Made by a program: the position numbers and the translations under genes. The notes below the pieces were generated by a model. That model was not told where the DNA came from. It saw nothing but the letters and a program-made list of their open reading frames with translations, and ran no database searches. This document shows, piece after piece, positions 61,126-64,000 of a stretch of DNA of 64,000 nucleotides. This DNA is from Echinometra lucunter (lineage: Eukaryota > Echinodermata > Echinoidea > Camarodonta > Echinometridae). Location: NCBI GenBank assembly GCA_029962745.1, contig CM057154.1, positions 23,805,776 to 23,869,775 on the forward strand, read 5' to 3'. Position 1 is the first letter of the stretch. Every line of letters starts with the position of its first letter.

Positions 61126-62519
61126 TGAAGGAATTGTAGAGAAGGAATACTACATGATTTGATTTGATCTCAGACAGATTTAATGTGACTCGATTTTCTT
61201 ACGGATCAAATGTAGGCACAAAGTACTTTTAAAAATGAGGACATTTTTTTGTGAAGATGGAATATTATGTAAGGTTATAATTTTACTGATTAATAACTAT
61301 TTGTTTTATGTTCATTTAGCTTTCCACTCTGTTCTGCTTACCTCACTTCTGACCTACATTCCTCTCCTTTTGTATAGCTCCTCACTTCTATTGTTCTGCC
61401 CCTGCTCATTCAACCTTGCCTGCTCTGTCACCACTCTCTCTCTCTCTCTCCCCTCTCTTCCATGACTATTCAACCTACTCACATGACTCTCACTCTTTTA
61501 CCCTATTGGTTATTGCTATGTATTTACTATCATTTGATTGGATATTTTTGTTATGCACTTTCTTGTCAGCCATCTTGGCAGCCATTTTTGAAAATACAAG
61601 TTAGTACAGCTCAAGTCATAAAACATGTAAGGTGTGTTTTCTTTGAGAGTCTTACACAACACTGGGGCTAGGCTATATTATATGCATCGATACCCTGACA
61701 TGACCGGCCCGTACCATACCGTATACGCACAACACATGAATTCTTTATGTTTATTAAAGACATGGTTAGTATTTTTCAGCAAGTGTGTATTCCATGTTTA
61801 TCATTTTCTTTGCATGTAAAATTGTATAATTTTCTCTCTTCATAATGCCTTCAGGTATATGTTAAAATACCCTATAAAGTATGCACCAGATCATACAATT
61901 TCACCTTGAAAAATAAAAAAGCTCCACACCATGGGAGGGGGGGGGGGTCGCCCCCTCCCACACCCTCCCCCACTCCCTCGCTTCGCTCGGTCAGGCTTGG
62001 TCACTTTGCTCCCTCGCACTTCGCTCCTTGAATAATCTCACTCTCAACTATTATCCAATGTTGGCAGCCCTGTACCTCGTGCGTAAGTAACTCTATGACA
62101 TAATATAAAAGATAGACTATGCTGTTTGTTACAACAGCTTTCTTACTTCCATTTTTCAGTGCTCATCTACCAAGCACCATCATCACTGCACTTTACCATT
62201 TTTCAGTGCTCATCTACCAAGCACCATCATCACTGCACTTTACCATTATCATTATCATTTTTATATTATCGTTTTTATCACTAACTTATCATTATCATTT
62301 TCATCATCATCATTACCATCATTATCATAATCATCATCATCATATCATAATTCTCATCCCCACTGTCTGTCAATGTCATGTCATCACCAGCAATCATCAT
62401 CATGCAATTGATTATTGAATTTGATGCATATCCCCTGTCTATGATCTATATCTACCTGTAATAAGGGCAACTTTTCCCTTCAATGAACCCCCGAGCGTTG
62501 CTGGAGCTGGTGAGGCCAT
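40133..62519 (-). CDS. Classical short-chain dehydrogenase/reductase, nine exons, complete
   Basis: A NAD(P)-dependent oxidoreductase of the classical SDR family; substrate unknown. Exons in transcript order: 62519-62456, 47396-47257, 47113-47021, 46257-46116, 44949-44909, 44216-44147, 42921-42885, 42155-42092, 40300-40133; GT-AG borders, 272 codons plus TAG. Motifs: cofactor-binding TGASSGIG (residues 21-28, spanning the exon 1/2 junction), NNAG, catalytic serine in SIVNVSS, and catalytic YCMSK. The C-terminal part has PHGVRVNAVNPG and TGETITIDGGRHL. Length and ending resemble FabG-like or DHRS-type reductases without a signal peptide. Intron 1 is about 15 kb because of nested transposons. 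The gene shares an upstream region with GPATCH3. Confidence 0.95.
40918..41264. mobile_element. TTAA-flanked MITE family C, copy 3
   Basis: In the last SDR intron. TTAA at 40914-40917 and 41265-41268; ends AAGTAGTAGCCCACATTTG and GTGGTCTACTTTCT are slightly mutated versions of the other two copies. Confidence 0.85.
41775..42040. mobile_element. MITE with GAAGGTCGACCTAAGCACCC ends
   Basis: A 266-bp element in the SDR intron between the exons at 42092 and 40300. The left end GAAGGTCGACCTAAGCACCC is mirrored by the right end outward GAAGGCCGACCTAAGCACCC. The interior is rich in GCGCATTTG words. No clear target duplication. Confidence 0.75.
42616..42659. repeat. (TA)n microsatellite
   Basis: About 44 bp of alternating TA in an SDR intron. 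Confidence 0.9.
43993..44121. mobile_element. Palindromic MITE, AGGGCCCTG ends, 25 nt from an SDR splice donor
   Basis: Left AGGGCCCTGTAACATAAAGA and right, outward, CAGGGCCCTGTGCATAAAAA are inverted, continuing into ATACAATCAATCTTAC on both sides. On the SDR transcript it starts about 25 nt into the intron after the exon 44216-44147. Confidence 0.8.
44370..44399. repeat. (GA)n microsatellite
   Basis: An uninterrupted GA dinucleotide run in an SDR intron. Confidence 0.85.
45302..45630. repeat. Long (CTA)n trinucleotide array with CTG variants
   Basis: About 330 bp of CTA repeats in an SDR intron with scattered single-base variants (CTG, CAG, CTT). Open frames in several phases across it (poly-Y, poly-S, poly-V) are products of the repeat and not genes. 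Confidence 0.95.
46378..46600 (-). repeat. tRNA-derived SINE, second family
   Basis: On the - strand: head CAGTGGTCTAGTGGTCAAGG (A box), a degraded B box near CAGTCCCGAGTTC, then a body with ACAAGGTGTTTTGCTCAC and GACCCAGGTGTACTAAATTG, ending near a CATAAATAAAACC tail. It lies in the SDR intron at 46258-47020. Confidence 0.7.
48125..48193 (+). repeat. ~67-bp direct repeat, copy 1
   Basis: TGTGCCATTCTACTTTTGAC ... GTGTTTTATTACA recurs at about 50734-50802 with a handful of changes. It begins TG and ends CA but is short for an LTR. It lies in SDR intron 1. Confidence 0.6.
49325..50329 (-). mobile_element. TTAA-flanked MITE family B, copy 2, interrupted
   Basis: TTAA at 49321-49324 and 50330-50333; ends AGATGCTAGGTCATGGGC and GCCCACGACCTAGCATCT. 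The left ~270 bp and the right ~54 bp match the inverse of 35471-35790. A 681-bp element is inserted between them. Confidence 0.88.
49595..50275. mobile_element. Inverted-repeat element with 3-bp duplication, nested in family B MITE
   Basis: A 681-bp element with ends TACCGTGTTTACAC and GTGTAAACACGGTA. TGG flanks it at 49592-49594 and 50276-50278, and the uninterrupted family B copy at 35471 shows the empty site. The interior repeats a motif resembling CGAGCCGTGTCGAACACGGC, partly palindromic, several times. No coding frame; superfamily uncertain (3-bp duplications occur in Harbinger and CACTA groups). Confidence 0.82.
50734..50802 (+). repeat. ~67-bp direct repeat, copy 2
   Basis: Counterpart of 48125-48193, with the same TGTGCCATTC start and TTTTATTACA end. 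Confidence 0.6.
51371..51545 (+). repeat. CCTCG-rich subterminal block, copy 1
   Basis: A GC-rich block of GTCCTCGAGGACGG, CCTCGTCCTCGAG, GGCTCGAGGCC and CCTTGACCTCGGA words. The same order recurs directly at 52323-52500. Confidence 0.8.
51665..52080 (+). repeat. Four tandem ~98-bp repeats inside the hAT-like element
   Basis: An AAGAAATATAAA anchor recurs at about 51691, 51788 and 51886, with a diverged fourth near 52011. Each unit includes GGTCGTCTTCAAG, an AACGAAACGGAGGTGAAAC-like stretch and TTGACAAAT.AATTCTTTACC. Confidence 0.75.
52317..52506 (+). repeat. CCTCG-rich subterminal block, copy 2
   Basis: This block opens with CAGTGTTGTCCTCGAGG, thus repeating the element's terminal motif, and then follows the same word order as copy 1. 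It ends at the retrotransposon junction. Confidence 0.8.
52507..52895 (+). repeat. 5' LTR
   Basis: A 389-bp LTR begins TGTAAG and ends CTTACA, a 6-bp inverted repeat. It holds a CT-rich microsatellite-like run. It should contain the pol II promoter, but no confident TATA box or AATAAA is seen. Confidence 0.95.
52896..52915 (+). promoter_or_regulatory. Primer-binding site region
   Basis: Immediately after the 5' LTR the sequence ACTGGTGGCAGCAGTGG includes TGG-initiated words (TGGTGGCAGC, TGGCAGCAG) as expected for a tRNA 3'-end complement. The tRNA is not identified. Confidence 0.5.
53547..54524 (+). CDS. gag: Retrotransposon Gag-like protein
   Basis: 325 codons from ATG at 53547 to TAG. The N-terminal 170 residues resemble the Ty3/gypsy Gag capsid fold (ELFTGEDGKDFHQWIRRFE, LPARLAGSAFTVWESM, RKDFKKVKEKLSHVFG, FRRFVAGLEKPLQVKI). 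The C-terminal 120 residues are Ser/Arg/Pro/Tyr-rich with SPS and RSPSP motifs. I see no CCHC zinc knuckle, so the basic tail may bind RNA instead. The leader between LTR and gag is about 650 bp without another convincing frame. Pol overlaps the last 25 nt in the -1 frame. Confidence 0.9.
   Translation: MASYRMELPELFTGEDGKDFHQWIRRFEVAATAFPDTASSLHTLLPARLAGSAFTVWESMTESDRKDFKKVKEKLSHVFGRTQFIETFRSCTTARTRQPGEPLEVFASSITSLVEEAFPSYDSDAKGGEKFRRFVAGLEKPLQVKIHELGGTNFDEALKIALRVERAHQAQDCGVVGAVDRGKDKTPVQEASVLQLVLPRLTEIERRLDEMSSKLETATRLSRSPQRGSSPSGRGQDWKNMGRRVSPSPTRDYRRRESPDQYARHRSPSPYQNYSYQSRMSPSRRPYEPSSRQTQLHRSTANQADSRRQAPFRQVHFESQQPENY
54500..59281 (+). CDS. pol: Retrotransposon Pol polyprotein (protease, RT, RNase H, integrase)
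   Basis: The frame opens at 54500 and is -1 relative to gag, so expression as a frameshift product is likely; no start ATG is needed. Counting from the codon at 54641: aspartic protease motif VDSGS (Asp5); RT with SPWASPIVMVKKKD, FCVDYRKLNA and catalytic YLDD at 434-437; RNase H Asp583, Glu624, Asp649; integrase HHCC finger (HFGALRT ... CNTCTAC) and DD35E triad Asp920, Asp979, Glu1015; then a GPY/F-type module (NWKGPFKV ... VHHNRLKLHR). The last 300 residues are a long Pro/Ser/Gln-rich tail with two short tandem-repeat arrays, unusual for the family. All catalytic residues are present and no stop interrupts the frame. Confidence 0.95.
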   Translation, partial: KSAAGKLLVVEEEGRSSTTHAKAQIQIASISSSKSPYIPIIVDNVYVLALVDSGSFISLLSAEFLSSIPASQRSPLEKLTFMASSITGELVDNIGTVAPSIHIGNKSTQHEFFVARNITHSVVLGWDFIHSHKASITPTSFDMPGTTIPFVDRQQYQAPLKCKVALVGQAQIPPRCETHVQGRLTSPQFDIIPRDYDGYFEPALHDHIPVIGARSLFKPQDGLILVRLINPSDETVDLPADICLGQFFSMTGDSEEEYKIMSVTTDANPKATDESPAASVLPSSGLTKTEYEKAEQLLQDYRDIFSTTSQDIGQTDIIYHHIDTSSDAPIRQRAYRTSPAMRVEIQKQVDDLLQRGIVEESYSPWASPIVMVKKKDNTYRFCVDYRKLNAVTVRDSHPIPRQDDSIDSLSSSAYFSVMDLSSGYWQVKLNPQDKEKTAFTTGTGLYQFTVMPFGLVNAPMTFQRLMEVVLHGLHWSRCLVYLDDCIVMGKDFEDHLKNLQEVFTRFRDAGLKLKPSKCGFFRKEVTYLGHIINTKGVKPDPSNVEKVKSWPQPRTPTDVRSFLGLASFYRRFIPSFAKIATPLTTLTHKGQQFIWTAECEMAFQHLKEALTNPPLLAYPDFDKEFILSSDASLQAVGAVLSQSQDGKERVISYFSQTLSTTQKKWSTYDRELWAIVTAVRHFRHYLRHQHFTILTDHKPLLALKKFPIQDDASGKRTRWIVELNSYTFSLTHKKGQSHSNADALSRRPVESQVTPRPPEQLPKHTVTSPVCNAVETHSSKSRPSTDTPTSYDSARQSTLKATQPYHGVILDSDVDVQHEQQLDQDISTIIEYMNKGERPTIRQIRRHNPRLRRLLWQYPKFILQDGILYRKKKDKLGNPSLQLVVPNSLIPRVLQDLHGDVSSGHFGALRTIQRAESMCYWPYMNKEITDFCNTCTACESFRLPTPKLQAPLHPITTTRPLEIVFADIAELPITRRGFRYILVVTDHFSKYVNVYPMKDQTAPTIAKLLFEEYVKEHGIPETLHTDQGRQFESRLVQELCSKLGIKKSRSTPYHPQGAGIVERCNRTIKDQLAKYISHQGGEWDTHINQVQLAYNTSIHVTTGLTPYYIMHGREARTPANITCSTPPPSSGNTLLQYTTNLSERLRKAWEFTKQKTRQQQQQQKQQYDTKARTVKYNRGDLVLLHDPTNSRNKLEPNWKGPFKVCSSSDDGLNYDIVDTHDERIKRRVHHNRLKLHRARAPQTMLTPPSTPATPPPSIPGTEKAPKQYPPVPPADDETRRKMQSHQSPSHGPAYIVWSPRPPDNILHHQQSDYDQQPRSSLSVWQQTSNQPTNSSHHSRLDESTTQQLQPNQTKPSGQQPMQAEKSAPFQQHPGPSSPPDQTQFGPSSLPDQTQPGPSSTPDQTQPGPSSPTYQTPCGPPSPTDQSPSRPLPLTHQPQLRPSSPVDQPQLRPQYQLRSTSNQSLLWPSSSPNQPRCRSSSPTDHQCRSHYHLRSSTRQPEPRSSNPDPATRAGSQPSTSLRQHRQRENMRDNEQLHSNENEKDNGQLHRNENAKDNRRLCSNERSPEDENRPDTHSRYGRRIKVPAKFQDYKL
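58610..58790 (+). repeat. 33-bp tandem repeats in pol tail
   Basis: About five units encoding the 11-residue pattern PGPSSPPDQTQ with substitutions. A second array of about 36-bp units (KDNGQLHRNEN-like) follows around 59080-59190. Confidence 0.8.
59282..61267 (+). other. Long non-coding region between pol and 3' LTR
   Basis: About 2 kb with no convincing frame. It begins with three ~96-bp tandem repeats (anchors near 59291, 59387 and 59483), then is AT-rich with at least five poly-A runs (59988-60007, 60113-60127, 60330-60348, 60830-60847, 61098-61124). A clear polypurine tract next to the 3' LTR is not obvious. Confidence 0.7.
61268..61656 (+). repeat. 3' LTR
   Basis: 389 bp, same length as the 5' LTR and with no difference found on reading; begins TGTAAG and ends CTTACA, followed by the target duplication CAAC. 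Confidence 0.95.
61925..62035. repeat. C-rich / CTTCGCTC low-complexity stretch
   Basis: G-run, C-rich segment and repeated CTCGCTTCGCTCG-like words near the right end of the outer inverted-repeat element. No function recognised. Confidence 0.5.
62150..62246. repeat. Tandem duplication of a 48-bp unit
   Basis: CCATTTTTCAGTGCTCATCT through CATCACTGCACTTTA occurs twice in direct succession. Confidence 0.9.
62246..62400. repeat. (ATC)n-rich microsatellite
   Basis: Imperfect ATC/ATTATC trinucleotide-rich tract directly following the 48-bp duplication, in SDR intron 1 close to exon 1. Confidence 0.8.
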
Positions 62520-62727
62520 ATTTAGATGGAAAGATGGGAAAGTAAAGTGAATTTCTCAGTCAAGTAATATTGACAGTGCAATTGCAAGTGCAATTTGAGC
62601 CCTGTAGCTTGTCATGTGACTGAGGAGCTGCATCACCTGATACGTACAGTTTGTATCGTACGTGCACATACACATGCATTGTGCAATATAATATGCATAT
62701 GCACATCGCTCGGCCCCCCGAATTAAA
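62520..62727. promoter_or_regulatory. Bidirectional upstream region of SDR and GPATCH3
   Basis: Only 208 bp separate the two divergent start codons, so both 5' UTRs and at least part of both promoters must lie here. No core promoter motif can be assigned with confidence. Confidence 0.6.
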
Positions 62728-63291
62728 ATGACGGAACGTAGTGCAGCAGTTTCCCATTCATATGGGATTCTCGCTAACATTCCATCAGATTTTCATTCGG
62801 CAGACTTGCGGAACTATTTCTCTCAGTTTATAGAATCCAATGGATTTGACTGCTTTCATTTCAAACATCGCCCCGAGACAAAAGAACGGGATAAAGATGA
62901 TCATCTCTCACGAAAGGAATTCACGAACTCCACCGGAGGAAAACCAGACGTGTCTCCCGAACTTCAGCGGTCCACGTTGGCAGGTTCTGTCCATCCCGCT
63001 GCTGCTCCTGAAAAGGGATTGGGCAAGGCGAAAGACAGGCCGAAAACATTTTGTTGCGTCTTGAGACTGCAGGAGGATAAGATGGCTAAGTTTATTAAGA
63101 TGTATCATAAGAAGCCTTGGATTGACAAGAAGGGATCGATAATGTCAAGCAAGTGTTTCATATCAAGAATAAAAGTCGAGAAATCTGCTTTGTCAGGAAG
63201 TTCAGCAGGTGCAGGTACACCAAGTTTTTTGTCAAGAAAAAAGGAAATATTAAAAACTGGAATTGAAATAAAAGATGAATCTGACTGCTAG
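62728..63291 (+). CDS. GPATCH3: GPATCH3-like protein, first exon (partial gene)
   Basis: The 187-codon frame resembles the N-terminal part of G-patch domain protein 3, a nuclear protein whose G-patch lies near its C-terminus. Family traits are GILANIPSDFHSADLRNYFS (RRM-like start), FDCFHFKHRPE, FCCVLRLQEDKMAKFIKMYH, CFISRIKVE and FLSRKKEILK. The G-patch region is absent, so most of the gene lies beyond 64000 or the gene is truncated. The frame ends in TAG at 63289-63291; a weak donor (CTA|GTATCA) overlaps that stop, so the exon may end at 63290 and continue downstream. Confidence 0.75.
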   Translation: MTERSAAVSHSYGILANIPSDFHSADLRNYFSQFIESNGFDCFHFKHRPETKERDKDDHLSRKEFTNSTGGKPDVSPELQRSTLAGSVHPAAAPEKGLGKAKDRPKTFCCVLRLQEDKMAKFIKMYHKKPWIDKKGSIMSSKCFISRIKVEKSALSGSSAGAGTPSFLSRKKEILKTGIEIKDESDC

Positions 63292-63789
63292 TATCAAGCT
63301 TACTAGTTCCAACATTCAGCTTTTGCACATTTAGACTACAAATTAGTTAAAGATACATTCTAGTTTAGTTAAAAATGAAATCTGAAAGTGCTACATTCCC
63401 TTTTTTTCCAATGCTTTTTTTTTTTTTTTTTTTTTTCCTTCTTTAAATCATTTCACCACAGTTTTATTCTGGAATTTTAGTTACCTCCATAAAATGTGTT
63501 TTTTAAGAAGAATGGAGGAAAAAAAATGAAAAATTTAAAAGAGAAATTCAATATATTTGACTTTATTCATAGATGAAACTAAAAGTTCAGAATCCAAGCA
63601 AACGAGCCATCGCCAGTTAGGTAAAAATTCATACTGGTATTTTAAGGGATGTTCAATGCAAAAGTTCTATTATTAAACCAGATTAAAGCATTATGATGAT
63701 TGATCCAATAAATGCCTTTGAAATAGTAGGTGACAGTAAAATAGGTGGAACTGCATGTTTGAAAACTTTAAACATCATAAAAATGGCCA
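63292..63789. other. GPATCH3 intron or 3' UTR
   Basis: AT-rich sequence with a poly-T run (63415-63436). No further GPATCH3 exon and no other gene is recognised before the element at 63792. Confidence 0.4.
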
Positions 63790-63791
63790 TA

Positions 63792-64000
63792 CAGGGAAAT
63801 CCCGATATAACGAGCTCGGCTATAACGAGGTAACGGCTATAACGAGGGTTTTGTCACGGTCCCAAATTTACTTACGTGTAAGTCTATGGCGGCATGAACC
63901 TGTTATAACCAGATCGGCTATAACGAGATATCGGCTATAACGAGCTAAATCCTGAACCCCTTAAACAAAGAAATACATTGATAATCATTCCCGTTATAAC
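63792..64000. mobile_element. TA-flanked pogo-like element, left part (cut by window end)
   Basis: The element starts CAGGGAAATCCCGATATAAC after a TA. The text repeats GGCTATAACGAG-type words several times, as in TA-flanked pogo-like non-autonomous elements. The right end is outside the window. Confidence 0.6.

Larger units (their letters stand above)
52507..61656 (+). mobile_element. Ty3/gypsy LTR retrotransposon, apparently intact and young
   Basis: A 9150-bp element with 389-bp LTRs, gag and pol frames uninterrupted, and a CAAC 4-bp target duplication (52503-52506 and 61657-61660). Domain order protease, RT, RNase H, integrase in pol places it in Ty3/gypsy. Reading the two LTRs against each other I found no difference, implying recent insertion. 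It disrupts the right terminus of the hAT-like element and lies antisense within SDR intron 1. No envelope gene is seen. Confidence 0.95.
51365..61663. mobile_element. hAT-like non-autonomous element split by an LTR retrotransposon
   Basis: GGGGCTAG is found at 51357-51364 and 61664-61671, an 8-bp duplication (or 7 bp if the terminal G is counted in the element). Ends are CAGTGTTGTA and, after removal of the retrotransposon, TACAACACT. Both fit hAT. Excluding the inner insertion it is about 1.15 kb: a CCTCGTCCTCGAGG-rich block (51371-51545), four ~98-bp tandem repeats (51665-52080) and a second copy of the block (52317-52506). No transposase frame. Confidence 0.8.
51074..62072. mobile_element. 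Outer inverted-repeat element (CAGGGCTGCCAACA ends) holding two nested elements
   Basis: CAGGGCTGCCAACA at 51074 is mirrored by TGTTGGCAGCCCTG ending at 62072, flanked by TA on each side. If the hAT-like insertion is removed the element would be about 700 bp. Only the terminal 14 bp or so match, and the TA could be chance, so this outermost level is the least certain of the nest. Confidence 0.5.

Overview
The window looks like nuclear DNA of a marine invertebrate deuterostome, most likely an echinoderm such as a sea urchin. This rests on AT-rich intron-dense genes, vertebrate-like orthologues, abundant short inverted-repeat elements, tRNA-derived SINEs, and a foldback transposon whose design recalls the TU elements described in sea urchins. 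The species is an inference.

Five protein-coding genes alternate in strand. (1) GLE1, + strand, last 12 coding exons at 1199-10352; the 5' part is off the window. (2) A complete three-exon C19orf53/UPF0390-like gene, - strand, 15601-16690. (3) A complete 15-coding-exon TADA2A, + strand, 25649-34333, 444 codons plus stop. (4) A complete nine-exon classical short-chain dehydrogenase/reductase (SDR), - strand, 40133-62519, 272 codons plus stop; its first intron is about 15 kb. (5) The start of a GPATCH3-like gene, + strand, from 62728, head-to-head with the SDR gene across 208 bp. The joined exons keep frame with GT-AG junctions, so these models are strong although no transcript was consulted.

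Mobile DNA fills the rest. Between C19orf53 and TADA2A lies a 6.75-kb foldback element (17065-23817). Its inverted arms are arrays of a ~203-bp monomer, about 13 copies on the left and 6 on the right. It has an apparent 4-bp target duplication and a decayed non-LTR reverse-transcriptase fragment in the middle. SDR intron 1 carries a three-level nest: an outer inverted-repeat element (51074-62072), a hAT-like element (51365-61663) and, inside that element's right end, a 9.15-kb Ty3/gypsy LTR retrotransposon (52507-61656). Its two LTRs read identically and its gag and pol frames are open. Introns and spacers hold at least three families of TTAA-flanked MITEs, hAT-like and TA-flanked elements, small MITEs ending in GGGCCC/TTTCAT-like motifs, SINEs and microsatellites.

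Two features are not routine transposon content. Three decayed copies of the end of the TADA2A coding sequence (SWIRM region) lie downstream of its stop codon. A hAT-like MITE sits 17 bp from the SDR stop codon and may supply its polyadenylation signal. The host genes do not form a pathway: GLE1 acts in mRNA export, TADA2A in histone acetyltransferase complexes, and the SDR substrate cannot be told from sequence.
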